This document shows, piece after piece, positions 45,550 to 58,679 of a stretch of 64,000 nucleotides of DNA. Numbering within the stretch: position 1 is the first letter of the stretch; every line of letters begins with the position of its first letter. The DNA comes from Blastomyces gilchristii SLH14081. Lineage: Eukaryota > Ascomycota > Eurotiomycetes > Onygenales > Ajellomycetaceae. The position numbers and the translations under genes are program-made. The DNA is taken from contig NW_003101680.1 in NCBI RefSeq assembly GCF_000003855.2, positions 5,559,510-5,623,509 of the forward strand. Direction: 5' to 3'. The notes beneath the pieces were generated by a model. That model had not been told where the DNA came from, made no database searches, and was given only the letters and a program-made list of their open reading frames with translations.

Positions 45550-48500
45550 CTTTATTTTTTCTTTGTTAGTCTCTAAATTATGTTCACAGTCCTGTTTTTA
45601 TTTTCTGATTTTTTAACTTTAATAAGAGTATGATTTCTTCTTCTCTTACATACACTGCAGACTGTTCATCTTAGTAGAAACTCATCATCTTATAGACTAG
45701 AACTCATAAATGATAGTATTAATATCTTTATTATAATCAGGTTCTTAGCAAAGATCACATTATTCTGACTTATCAGAATTCACAGTATAAAAGTCATGTC
45801 TCAGCTTCTGCAGATATCTTATCTACTCAGATAATTTCTAAGTGAACTTATTCATCTTGTCAGAATACTCTTATTACTGAATCTTGAATCAGAGCTTGTA
45901 ATCTCACTTCTCTGAGTTAATAATTTCTTTGACCTGATATTCTCTTTTATTCTCTAGTATTTTATGAATAGAGTGATGAGTCATAGAGTTCTCTTCTAAG
46001 AATTTCTTATATTCACAGAGTAAAGAGATATGAAAAATATTATATATCTATAACTTAGATAACAGTTTCAATCTGTAAAACTGTGAACTAACTTTCTTTA
46101 TAATCTTATAAGACTCTGTTCATAAGAGATTCAGCTTCTTACTAGATCTCTGTATGATGATATTTTCTAGACTTAGTCAGACTCTATTATCTTTCTTAAA
46201 ACTCTTTATAATATGCTTAAAGTCATAGTATCTCTTCTGATACTCTTGAGTCTTTCTCAAGAATTCACAGACTTTCTTTCAGATCTTCTGAAGTCTCTCA
46301 GCCTGTTCACAGATATCATCACACTCTATAGTATACTCTCACAGGTTCATCAAGATTATTCACAGATGAGTCTCAGTAAGCATCTCAAAGAGAGTTTTAC
46401 CTGTACTGACATGCTTTGAGTTGTTATATATAAACTTTATAAGTAATAATTAATACACTCAGTCATTCTGATTGTAATTGATAAAGTATCACAGATACTG
46501 TTTCAATATACTCATCAGGTGTTCTGTCTGATTATCTGTCTGTTAATGAAAAGTCATACTTAAATCTCATAAGATCTTCAGTATAGTTATCAGATCAGAT
46601 CAGAACTCTTCTGTAAAGATTAATTCTCTATCTGAGATAATATTTATAGATAACTCATGCAATCAGATCACATTACAGACAAAGATGTGAGTTAAATTCT
46701 TTGACTTCAAGTTCTTGCAGATGAATATAAAGTGTGTTATCTTGATAAAGTAATTCACTATCATTAGTACACTGTCAAAGCAGGCATCATATATGTTCTT
46801 GCTTTCAGAGAGACTCACAAGAGTATTCATTTCTAGCTGTTTTCAAGATTCTCATGAGATGAGTAGAGAAGTAAGTTCTTTATATAGTCTGAATCACACT
46901 ATCTGTGAACTCTGATAAATAGTACAAGAATTCACTATCTTCTTCACAAATTCTTATATCTTTGATCAGAAGTATTTTCTTATAAGTAACTTATAAGTTC
47001 TAGTATCTGTAAAATAACTCACTAGAGAAGAGTCATGATATCTTTTAATAAGTTCTATACATAGAAACTTATTCATAGGTATATAAATCCAGTTCTCTCT
47101 TTATAAGAGATTATTTAAGTCTCTTCAATTCTTTATTTCTGCAGGATTGATTCCTGCTGTAAGCAGTTTCTGAATATACTGAGTATATTCATTCTTCAGT
47201 TGCAGTTCAGATAATCTGAATAGAAGATCTTATAAAGACTTATACTCTGTTTTTTCTTACATCAGATCTTTCACAGTACTTCTCAAAGTCTGTAAATTCT
47301 TCAGATTATAGATACTCTCTTCAAGAATTCTCACAGAGATTTTCAGAGTGTTGACTCTCAGTGTTATAGAGAGTAATTATACAGACTTCTTCTCTTTCTC
47401 TCTTCTCTTCTCTTATAAGTGATTGAGAGACTCTTCAGTCAATCTCTTTACAACACTCAGTCTGAGCATCTTACAAAGCTTTTCTGCCTTCTCTAGTCTC
47501 TCTGTGTCTGTTATCTTGATCTTCTTAATATAGTCTAGCCTGTAAGAGAGTTCATTCACTGAGTTCTTAGTTTCCTTAATATGTTCTATTTTAAATCAGA
47601 ACTCACTCAGTCTCTGAGCTCAGTAAATCTGCTACTATGAGAGTTTCTTAATTGAAGTAAACTGTTATAAGCTGTCATGATCAGTTCTAACAGTAATCAC
47701 TGTTACAAGACTCTCAAAGTAGTGATATCAGTGATAGAAGAATTTCACTATTGTAAGAAGCTTCTGATTATGAATGTTATAGTTAATCTCTATAGATTGT
47801 ATCTTTCACAAGAAAAAGATCACTGAAACTCAGGTCTCATTTAACTGTAGTTGTGAGATTATTTCTGAAATTATAAAGAAGAAGATATCTGTCTTCAATC
47901 TGATTAAGAGTAAGAGATTAAAGTGAAACAGTATCACTGTGTCTGTAAATATCTGTTTCAATCTTATAAAGACTTCATGAGCTTCTAAGATAAGAAAGTT
48001 CTTATAGTTCTCTCTTCTCAACAATCTTTTTATTCTTCATTCATGAAATAACTTCTTCTTATTTTCATTCTTCAGTATGTCTGTAAGAGTTAAGAAGATT
48101 CTTATAAATACAAAGATAAATTATCTATAGAAATTCACAAAGCTCAGAAAGATCTGAATCTCATGAATACTAGTTAACTTCAGTTATAATAAAATAGTCT
48201 TAACTTATAAAGGTTTCATCTGAATACTATCTGCAGTGATTACATATTCTAGAAAATTAATCTGACAGATACTGAAGTTGCACTTTATAAGCTTAATATA
48301 CAGTCCTGTCTCATCTAAGACCTTCAACACACTTCACACATGCTCAGTGTGTTCTTTCTTCTTCATAGAGTACATTATCACATTATTCAGATATATTATC
48401 ATGAAGACATTCAGATATACATGAAGTGTTTTATTAATAAAAGACTGAAATACTGTGAGAGTATTAGTCAGATTAAAAGACATCACTAGATATTTAAATA

Positions 48501-50600
48501 ATCTCAGTGCAGTTTTAAAGACAGTCTTTTATTTATTCTCAGATTATATTCACAGTCATGTATATATATTGATTACATTCAGTTGTATGAATATGACAGC
48601 TTCTATGAGACAGTTGATTACATTCTTAATCAGAGACAGAGAATAGCAGCTCTTTATTATCTTGAAGTTCAGGTCATGATAGTCTACACATAATCTGAGA
48701 TCTTTATTCTTCTTCTTTACAAATATCACAGAGGCTCCTGTGAAGACCTGTGAAGATTAAATAAAGTTATTCTTCAGATTCTTCTTTATATAGACCTGCA
48801 AGACCTCTGTTTTATAATGAGAGAGTTTATAGATTAATTCTCAGAAGAGTTTCTGCTCTTCTATTAAATCTATTATTAGATTCTTCTTATAGTGAGAAGA
48901 AAGCTCAGCTGTCTTTACTGAGCTGAACATCTCTGTAAGATCTCAGTATTTCTCTGATATCTGAAGCTCAGTTTTTATTATCATGAGATTCTCAGACACT
49001 TACAAAGTCATTATATAGATAAGCTTATCTTCTCTAATCAACTCTGCAGCATCAACTGATTCTATCTTTATAAGTGAGTCTGTCAGCACTGATTGAAAGT
49101 ATAAATCTGACTCACAGACAGCTATGTGTGAATTATGTCTTTGAAGTTATACAAGTCTCAAGTACATGTTATCTGTGATGTTCATGATGATCACAGTTTC
49201 TGCAAATCTTCTTCAGATTTCAGAGAGATCTTACAATTCAAAGATGACTCTCATAAGTCTCTCAGCTCTCAGATCTGAGTTCTTACACTCTGCTTATTAT
49301 AAGAGCAGATTCTCAGTTTCCATCTTTCAGCTCATTCATTTCATAAGCTTTAGAGACACTACAGTGATCTGAGATTCTGAGTTTATCAATGCTTCTCATG
49401 CTTGCAGAGCAGCAGCATCACAGTACAGTCTCTTTTTATAAGTAAGTATTTTCATCAAGAAAGTAACAGATTCAGGTGTCAGCTTCAAGACTCTTAAGAA
49501 GACTGTTACTGACTCTGTTCATGACTTCTCAAATTCCTATTTTAATTTATCTGAACAGTATGCACAGAGATGTTCTGATTTAGAATAGATGAAGCAGAGT
49601 TTCTTTTTCTTAATCTCTCTGTTATACACTCTATTCACAGAAGCTTGTAAAGCTCTCTCTTTCTACTCAGCAGTCAGACATGAATCTCTCTATATCTTGT
49701 CATCTTTTTCTGACAAATCTGTTCTCTGTTGTTCTGATTCTTACAGAGTCAGTCAGTGATTCACTCTCTGTGAGTCTGTGACTCTCACAGTGATCTGTAA
49801 GTAATGAATGAGAGTCATCAGTTTCTTCAGAGCTAAGAACTTAGAGCCTTGCTCAATGAGCTTGTTCTGTATATCTTTATTCAGTCTCTTTGTGAATATC
49901 ATTATTCAGGTCTTATTTCAGAGCTCTGTTTTCACAGATCTTAATTTATATCATAATTTCATGAAGCACTGTAAGTAGTCTTCATCAGATTTCTCATCTC
50001 TTTTTCTAATATTGATAATCATAGTTCAGGTATTCTCTGTTCAGCTCACAGAGTCTCTCAACTTGTTCTCTAGATAGATCTTGAGAACAGATCAGCAGAA
50101 TCTCTCATAATCATTCTCTAGATAATTCAGTCAGTTCTTGACTTCAGTGTAATAGAGGTCTGTCATTACATAGATAATAGCTTCTTCATCTTTCATGTCA
50201 CACAGTTGAGCTTGTGAGTCAATTTCAAATACAAACTTATAAAAGCTTTTATAGATTGTGATTTAATAAGTGGTCTTAAGTGATCATAGCTTAAGAAAGT
50301 TTCTTTTCAGTTCACAGATATCTCTGAAGATCATGTCTAGAGACTCAGTTTGAGAGTATTTACAGACAGTAAGCATTTCTTGTAAAAAAATAGCTTGATT
50401 TCACAGAAGATGCTCAAGAATGTTCTTCACTGAGATTGATTTGTTCATGAGTTCAGAGGGTTCCTCTGTCATAGATGTAGAGAATGATATCTTATAAGTG
50501 ATTGATAAGTTCTCTGAGACTTCTATTATGAGAGCTATTCATAGTTCAGATGACTGCTTCTGAGTGTCTGCAGTAGAGTTCACAGTGATTGAAGTACACA
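45550..50600 (-). pseudogene. Gypsy-B gag-pol (decayed)
   Basis: Reverse transcriptase block at 48640-48750: ASVIFVKKKNKDLRLCVDYH and LNFKIIKSCYSLSLI, matching the Ty3 pattern (PVLFVKKKDG.LR.CVDYR.LN..T.K..YPLP.I). RNase H start at 47830-48024: EAHEVFIRLKQIFTDTVILF then ETD-like residues and ISQLQLN (family: EA..AF..LK..F..AP.L...ETDAS...G..LSQ). The integrase lies toward 45600-47200. Gag is at the right (about 49700-50600). Fewer stops than in Gypsy-A, but no frame is intact. Confidence 0.75.
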
Positions 50601-50640
50601 AGTTTCTAGTTCTTTCAGTCATAACAGGTGATTGCTGACT

Positions 50641-50654
50641 GACTGAGCTTGAAA
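50641..50654 (-). promoter_or_regulatory. Gypsy-B primer-binding site, self-priming type
   Basis: TTTCAAGCTCAGTC in element sense directly follows the 5' LTR. It can pair with AACTCAGCTTGAA in the LTR (50777-50790): eight bases perfectly, and 11 of 12 allowing one mismatch. A TATA box (CTATATAG, about 50813-50820) lies about 34-38 bases before that LTR sequence, so the transcript could start with it. Confidence 0.55.
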
Positions 50655-51299
50655 TGTAAGAATAAGTGCTCACAGGCAATTATTCAGGTATTTACAGCTT
50701 GATGTGATATGTACTGTTAACTACTAGAAGTATTCACAGTAGAAAGATAAAATATAGAAGTCAAATGTATAATAGTATTCAAGCTGAGTTGTGAATAGTA
50801 TTCATGAACTTCAGTCTATATAGTTATGTGTAGTCAAGGGCCGCTAGCCCTATTAGTTACACGAGAGATAGGAATAGAGGTAAAGGATCCGCAAGAAGCG
50901 GGATTTCTTACACTGTAAGAGGCCTACGCCGAATAGATCGGTATTATATTGATAGGTCTTATATAACAAAGAGAAAAACATTAGAGAAGAAAAAGAAAGA
51001 GAAAGTGCAAGAATCAGTGATTGAAGTGAATATTTATACATGTATGTAATAATGTACACAGTGAAGCTTCAGAGTGGAAGAATCTATACACATTCATAAT
51101 GACTGAGAATTGGTGATTGAGAATGACTGAGAATCAGAGTGTATGTGTTTGTGACAGCTGAGAATTGATGATTGAGAATGACTGTAAATCAGAGTGTACA
51201 TGTTTGAGAATGAAGCAGTTGAAATCTGTGAAGTGTAATAGAATAGTCTATATAATTGATCAGATGCAGCTCATCACATTAACCTCTCTCTTTCAGAAG

Positions 51300-54200
51300 C
51301 AGTTCTTATTGATCAAGAGCTGCTATTTCAGATAATGTAAAACTCAAAGTTCAGGTCAGTTGATTATAGCTGACTTATTTCATAAGATATTATCAGTCAC
51401 AGCTGCAGAGTCTCTCATTGAGAATATTCTCAATCTCTCACTCAAGCTCATTATCTTCTTCTATGATGCCTGGTGACTGTCAGTCAGAAGTCAGTTCAGA
51501 AGAGAACAGATCAGTGATAGTGCAGTGAAGTAAGCTTGTGTGAAAAATATCATGAATCTCTGATAATGTGTCAAGATAGTAGTTGTAACTATCTAGAACT
51601 TCTATCACTTTATACTTGATATAACAGTAATTCAGTGTATGAGATAAATATGTGATTCATATATTCTTAAGATTCAATTATATTAAGTCTTCTATCTTAT
51701 ATTATTCAGTGAGGTCTCAGTGAACATTAATTTGATTCTCTTAATCTTGTTTCATAGTTGTTATAAAGATCTCTGCTCAGTCACAGACATCTCAGAGCTT
51801 CATTACTATATTATCAGTGATCTGAATCAGACTGTGAGAGTTCAGTGTGAACTGTGTAATCTCTAGAAGATTCAACACTTTCATGTGATAATTGTATGTA
51901 AGAAAGAACAGACTTATATCTGTTGAAATGACATCTTATTCATTGATAGTAATCTCTGCATGTAGAAGCAGATTATATCAATCATCTTATGAGTGATTAC
52001 AGAACTTGTAGAGATAATTCTTTACAGTCTGAATTATCTACTCTAATGCATTATCAGTCTCAGAGTGATAGACAGTTGACAGATAATATGTAATCTTGAG
52101 AACTTGACAGATTCTTATTCAGAGAGTGCTTATGAATTGACAGTCTTAATCTGATACTATAAATCTTGACAATTCATGTATCTGATAGAACAGACTCTGT
52201 AGAAAAGTATCAGTGACTTGTTCAGTATTCATCTTATTACAAGATTTCAATATTATATCTTTACTTAATTAGTTCACAATGATCAGAATGTTTCTATAAT
52301 TCTTACTCTCAGAGAGATCAATAGTGAAGTCAATTGTCACATCTCATTAGATTCTATCAGAGACATTAAGTGATTTCAGTAGATCTTTTCTACAGTTCTT
52401 TCAAGAGATGATGAAAGAACAATAGTTACAGTTTTAAATAAAATGTCTGATGCTGTTTAATATCTCAGATCAGTAGAACTCTCAAGAGATCATTTAATAT
52501 AATTGTTCACAATCTGAGTGACTAATCATATATAAATCATGCATCTCTTACATTATCTGAGTGTGTAAGAGTTCAGAGTAGAGAACTCAATGTTGTTTGC
52601 AGAACTGCAGAGTGTTATTATCATCAATTGAGCATTCTGAGATGTCAGTTCTTATATGTAGTTCTGAGAGAAATCAGAGTACTTCTTAGTGTACTGCTTC
52701 AGTGAGCACTTGAAGAAGTTCATCAGTTTAAGCTGTTACATGTCATAATTCATTCAGTGTAGATTTAGAAGAAGTTGAGATATCAGTGTTAATAGCAGTT
52801 TGAAGAGAAGATGTTCTAATCAGAGAAGTGTGTATAGTGTTATGAGTTGTTCTATCTTAATCAATCAATATCTTCAGATTCAAGAGCTGATGTTCTCAGT
52901 TCATTCAGTGCATGTCTGTCACATTGAATGATATATCTTGTTCTCATCATGAGAGAGTATCTGTCATTGAGTTCTGACTGCTGAGGCAGTAGTGTATTAT
53001 AAAATGAAAGCAGCTTAGAAATTCAGATCATTGTATCTATTATTTAGTGAGTTTACAGATAATTGTAAAGTACTTAAGATTCTTATAATCTGTGACTATT
53101 TCAAATTCGGAGATACTTTGAAGTTCAGAGTCTCATTCTTCTAAACAGTGTATAATTGCAAGAAGTTTCTTATCATAGATCTCATAATTGCATTCAGCAG
53201 AACTCAGTTTCTTAGATATAAAGACACATAATTATAGAATATCTTCATTATCATATTACAATATCACTTCTTCTATTATATAGTCAGAGAAATCAGCTTT
53301 AATAACTGTTTTATGATCAGAATTGAATGTTATCAGTAGAGAAGTATTAATGAATATCTTCTTTATCTGTGTAAATACAGCTTCAGTGTCTGCTAATCAT
53401 TGAAATACTGAGTCTTTCTTAGTAAGTTCTGTAAGTAATCTTATAATATCTGAGAAGTTTTGTATAAATCACTGATAGAAGTTAGCAAATCTGATGAAGC
53501 TTTGTACATCTTTCACAGTGTACAGAGCCTCTTATTCAAGAATAGCAGAGATCTTCTCAGAATTCATTCAGATTCTCTTATCAGCTTCTATAATGAAATC
53601 TAAGTATTTAGTACTCTTGACTTTGAAATCACACTTATTAATATCAATTGATAGTTCTGCTTCTCATAGTCATTGTAATACTCTTCACACATACTCTTAA
53701 TATTTCTTTCTGAATTCATTGATGAAGATGAGAATGTCATCTAGATAAGCAGATGCAAATTTATCAAGAAAGTCTCAGAGTGCTTAGTTGATATACTTCT
53801 GAAATATACTGAGAGCATTGATCAGTTCAAAGAGTGTGACTACTTATTCAAAGAAATCATATCATGTTCAGAATATCATAAGTCACTCATCTTCTTCAGT
53901 AATACAGATCTTATGAAACATGATAATAATATTTAACTTTATAAACTATTGAGCTTATTTAATGTAAGCTAGAGTTTCATTGATAAGAGATAAAGAATAA
54001 CAGTCTTTCTTTGTTAATCTGTTCAATTCTCAATAATTCACACAGAACTGAAGTTCTTCACCTGGTTTCTTTGCAAAGAGAATAGAGGCTGTGATGAAAG
54101 AGTTACTAATATATATGAATTCTTTATTCAACAGATCATTGAGTGTCTTTTGAAGAAGAAGAAGTTCATCTTGAGATATATTATAAAGAGAGTCTCATGA

Positions 54201-55398
54201 TGATTCAGAGTTCTTATCATTCTTTTTCTCTAACTTGATACTGTGATTCACTTCAGAACCTCATAAGAGAGATATATTTATAATATTATCTTATCAGAAG
54301 ATATCTAGATATTCATGATATTATTAAGAGAGTTGTGTACAAGAATCTGTTATTATAATATAGAATAACTTTTCTAAAGTCTTTTTAATATCAGTCAGAC
54401 TGATGAAATAGATTGATATATAATTCTACTATCAGTGAACTTGTCAGTGACTCTGTTGATAATTTTGATAATGACTTTTTTTTCAGAGTATTTTGTAAGT
54501 ATTAGCAGAGATCTGTGTAAGATTCATAGTCTTATGAATATCATCTTTGTGAATTCTATTATTATTAGAGAATATCAAGCTTCTGTTTCAAGTATTCAGT
54601 AAGATGCCTTATTCAGATAGTCAGATAAGTTCTAATATAAGATTATAATTAAGATTATTAACTTTATATATATAGACATCTTCACATTGATGTTCTCTTA
54701 CATCTATGTTTAGTTTCATCATGTAATGAGTATAAACATTTTTCAGATCATTAAATTCTGTGAGAAGTTGAGATTTTGATAAAGAGATATATTGAAGATT
54801 ATAATATCTTACAACTGAAGATTTTATCATTGTATAGTGACATAGATCACTGTCTATTATAGCTTTCATATTATACATGTTATCAATCACAGTAGATATA
54901 AGAATTACATTCATTGTTATTTTCTCTTCAAATCATTGTCATCTGACCTCTTTAAGCTTCTGTTTATGAATTTGAATAGAAACTAATCTTTTCTCTGTTT
55001 CACTGAGATATTCTTATAGTTATCTTCTGAATCTTTCTTCACTGTAATATGATTAATGTGAACAGACACTGATTCATTCTTTGAATAAGAAGACACTGAT
55101 CTTTCTCTTAATTGAGAAGATGCTGATCTTTCTCTTAAGTGTGAAGATACATAGATTGATTAGCAGTTGAAAGTAATGTGTTCTAATTGATTACAGTTAA
55201 TGTATACTTCACATTGATATCAATCAGTGACTTCTTTAGAAGTGATTTCAGAAATTCAGAAGTCTGTTCAAATGATGAAAACTCTTACTTATGTATAGAC
55301 ATTTGAATCTATTCAGTTCATAATATCTGTATCATTGCTGTTACTTCTCTTCAGTATGAGTGTATAAGTGACTGAGATGTAATATCTTCTATCACTGT
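51300..55398 (-). pseudogene. Gypsy-A copy 4 pol and part of gag (decayed)
   Basis: Co-linear with copy 2. The aspartic protease region is open at 54621-54914: STVIDNMYNMKAIIDSDLCH, where the active-site DSG has become DSD. Reverse transcriptase is at about 53660-54080 and the integrase end at about 51480-51700. No SINE at the site used in copy 2. The gag start lies beyond hAT at 61620-62500, including an open piece (SHSDSVIRSYKRILVKDLRV). Confidence 0.8.
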
Positions 55399-55775
55399 TC
55401 TGTATGTAGACTGACCGTGTGACCGTGTCTGAGACCAGAACTAAACTTTACAGTTGTCATGTTATCTAAAAGCATTACTTCTGATCATGATTTACGTTCA
55501 TCACATTAATTTCAAATCATGTTATTTCAAATATTAAAGATTCCAGATTCACTTTTCAAATAAAAATCTAGTCTCAGATAAAGAATATGTTTGAATTCTT
55601 AGTCACATTTTCATTCTGATCTCATTATTGAAAATGACATTAAATGAGACTATGAAATCATTTCTCACTTATATAATATCATAACATAGTGCTCATTTGT
55701 TGAAAATTCAACAGAGAGTGTTATTAAATATTATTACTTTTCTGAATATAGATCATAATTAATATCATTTTAATT

Positions 55776-55965
55776 AAAAAGAAATATAAAATACAAAAAA
55801 TAATAAAAAAAATAAAAAATAAAACAATAAGAAAAAATCACAACAAAAAAAGAAAAAAAAAGAGAAAGAAAAAAAGAAGAAAAAGAAAAAAAGAGAAAGA
55901 AAGAGAAAGAAAAAAAAAAGAACAGAAAAATAAAAAAATAAAAAATAAAAATAAAAAAAAATCAA
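55776..55965 (+). repeat. A-rich purine tract in hAT
   Basis: About 190 bases almost entirely A with some G, few C or T, for example GAAAAAGAAAAAAAGAG-type words. Strong strand bias. No coding sense. Possibly a region of DNA bending or a spacer. Confidence 0.8.
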
Positions 55966-57058
55966 GATCACAGAGCTGTAGTATTCTTAAAATACTTACT
56001 TCTCAAAGTCTTTACAATGTTCATCATCAACTGTGTATCTCTCATAGTGAGAGTAATACAGCTATAATTAGTTATTATCTTAACATTATCTAACAAATAA
56101 TCAGTATATATCTATATAAATGTGAATAATTAGAAAATATACACTTAAAAAGTGTGGCCAGAGTGAACTCTGCTGCCACTTGAATGACATCAAGAACAGA
56201 ATGCTGAAATCAATGATTTCTCTCATTAATTTCATAAACAAGGCATATGAAGATGATCTTGAGAAATATAAGATTTTCTAACTTCTGATAGAAATGAATC
56301 TCACAGAGAGACTCTATTTTCATCATATCAGAGACTGAGTATTATTAAAAAGTATTACTTCAATGCATATGCACTTACTACAGTGATTCACTCTCTATGT
56401 ATGTAACTAAGAGTTACAGCTTTTTCACACTGTACAGCTCTCTCTGAGATGCTGCTGCTGATTTACAACTCATACAGTCTCTCAGTTCAGTATATACTGT
56501 GTATATACAGCTCTGCACACTGAGACTGTGTTGATTATTATAATCTGATATAGTACTCACTTTTCACAGGCCATGTTTCATTTGATTGAAGAAGAGAAGA
56601 ACATGACTGCTGTTTTATTTAAGAGAGAATGAGTAATTGAATCTGTAGAAGATAATTTGATTTCTTCTATATTTGAAATTTGATTAGTCTATACTCTTCA
56701 ATTTGAGGATTTCTAAGAGTATTTTAATAGTTTTTATATCAGCTTGGAATTAGTGATTAATTGAAGAAGAGAAAAGAGAGAAGAAAGAAATGAGAATAAC
56801 TTATCTTTATAATATGAAAACAGAGAATTGCTGCAATCATTTATTCTAGTAACAAAGATCTGTTTTCTGCATGTATCTCTGATCCAGATTATATGATAAC
56901 TGTATACAAAGAATATCAATAGTGTATGTATTAAATGAAGATGATATTGCTATGCAATACTGTAGCTGTTTCTGTACATCACTGAAAGCTGTTAATATTT
57001 TCTTTAAGTCTCTTTATATTTGATAAGTCAGTAATATATTTCAATGCACTTTCTCTTT

Positions 57059-57148
57059 CATTATTATCATCATCATCATCATCATCATCATTATCACTAT
57101 TATCATCATTATTATTATTATTATCATCATTATTATTATTATTATTAT
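57059..57148. repeat. ATC/ATT microsatellite
   Basis: About 90 bases of (ATC)n changing into (ATT)n. It gives a meaningless His/Tyr-rich reading frame. Confidence 0.9.
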
Positions 57149-57207
57149 ATCATTTCTGACTGTCTCTTCTGTCTTCATCTCTTCTCAATACTCACTGAAA
57201 TCAATCA

Positions 57208-58040
57208 TGTCATTCTTCTTCAAATATTCTGCGGTTCTGTGGACCATCAAGGCATGTAAGCACTGTCACAGATTGAAGAGAGAGAAGAAGAAGATGTTCA
57301 AGTGAGAGAAGACAGATTATAAGATATATTATAATGCCTTGAAGAGACTCTGTAAGAAAGTAGAATAATAATGATTTTAAGTAATACTTCTAATAGATTT
57401 AGACTGAACTAAGTATAGAAATAATACAGATAGCACTGCCTGTGAGAGATTGAAGAAGAAGACAGTGAAGAGTCTTATACAGCAGTGGTAGAATCAGAAG
57501 AAGTTCTGACAAAAAAAAAAAAAAATAAAAAGAAGAGAGAGAGAGAGAAGAAGAGTGTTACTATAAATAAGTAATAGTAGAAGAAGATTAAGAGAGTGTT
57601 AAAGTAAGAGATAAAGAAGTCAAAACTGATAAGTTTTTTATTTACTAACAGATAATGATTTTTGATAATACTTCTGTTCTCTAATTGATTAGCAGAAGCT
57701 GATAGAGAAGAAGAGAATTGAGGTCTTATTCAGGTCTCAAATACACTCTATGATTCAGAACATTGAGAAGACAGCTCTACTCTCTGAGTATGTTAATCTG
57801 CTTACTGCTGAGATGAAATCTGAGACAGCAGATTAGAAAATGTGAGATTTTGAGATACAGATTAATCTGGCTGAGAGAGAGCAGTGAAAACTCTCTTCTG
57901 AGAAGATAGTGAAGAGAGATTTTAAGATGATTATTATCTCAGATAAGAAGAAGAAGAAGAAGAAGAAGAATGAGAAGTAAATTATAAAAAATAATAAGAA
58001 GAATGAGAAAGAGCAGAAAGATGATAAGTAGAAAAAGTTT
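57208..58040 (+). pseudogene. extra coding-like region of hAT: CxxC start and coiled coil
   Basis: A frame from the ATG at 57208 (M-S-F-F-F-K-Y-S-A) contains KACKHCHRLKREKKK, a C-x2-C-H cluster next to basic residues as in some DNA-binding proteins, then YKIYYNALKRLCKKVE. A gap with possible introns follows. From about 57695 comes QKLIEKKRIEVLFRSQIHSM, LLSEYVNLLTAEMKSETA and LAEREQ-KLSSEKIVKRDF, a clear heptad-like coiled coil ending in a lysine tail. Stops are TGA or TAG where R or W would fit. It may be an accessory gene or the N-terminal part of the transposase gene. The family was not recognised. Confidence 0.4.
57510..57970. repeat. simple repeats within hAT (poly-A, GA, AAG)
   Basis: A15-type run and (GA)n at about 57510-57550, and (AAG)n at about 57945-57970, the latter inside the lysine tail of the coiled-coil frame. 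Confidence 0.85.
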
Positions 58041-58147
58041 TTTTCTTTTTATATTAATTAGTTATAAGTTCATAATTATTAATAATTGAAATTAATTTTG
58101 AGTTTTTAAAAATTATTGTACAAGTTGTAATCAAGTCAGGAATAATA

Positions 58148-58164
58148 TATATATATATATATAT
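58148..58164. repeat. AT dinucleotide run
   Basis: Short (AT)n run in the region between the extra coding-like region and the transposase. Confidence 0.85.
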
Positions 58165-58679
58165 TTAACTATCATGATTCACAAATCACTATAATATATA
58201 AGTATCAACATTTTTTCAACATTGATATTCACAATATTAATATATTATTAATAATATCATCTGATAATGTAATTTAGTAATACTCTCTTTCACAATATTA
58301 ATATATTTCAAGAAATATGATAGAGATTAATCAAGATTGTTTATTTACTTTTATATATCAATGATATTCAATCTGAGTTAGTACTAAAATTATAACTAAG
58401 CTAAGAAACAAGATTATTTTCTCTTATATTAATTCTTCTTACACACATCAGTGATCAGTTATTGAAAATAAATTATCATCTTTCTTAAATTATTATCATA
58501 TCTTCTGAATTCACTTCTTTCACTTCTTTTACTTCTATTGAAGATCTATAAACTCTTCAAGAAATTACTGTGAATCACAAAGTCTATATTATTTACAATT
58601 TAATACAGAATACTCTCTTTTAATTATAATAAATGATTACTTCATTCTTCACATCTGATTTCAGGTTATAAAATTTATG

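Larger units (their letters stand above)
43664..50912 (-). mobile_element. Gypsy-B, complete Ty3/Gypsy element with extra antisense gene
   Basis: Two 258 bp LTRs (43664-43921, 50655-50912), both TGTAAGAATAAG...GGATTTCTTACA, flanked by a perfect 5 bp duplication CTGTA. Total 7.25 kb, minus strand. Pol is recognisable (reverse transcriptase at 48640-48750). About 1.6 kb between the integrase end and the 3' LTR is not needed for a normal Gypsy and holds a spliced plus-strand gene (44737-45496). The LTRs share no clear similarity with Gypsy-A beyond the TGTAAG start. Confidence 0.93.

Noticed and set aside
43664..50912. Tandem direct repeats suggesting a CRISPR array or phage ends
   Set aside because: The direct repeats are LTRs with a 5 bp duplication; there are no regularly spaced repeats and the sequence is fungal.
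55774..55971. Phe-rich, apparently membrane-spanning frame on the minus strand
   Set aside because: Translation of the A-rich tract on the opposite strand; no coding signal.
57044..57259. His/Tyr-rich open frame
   Set aside because: Translation of an ATC/ATT microsatellite.
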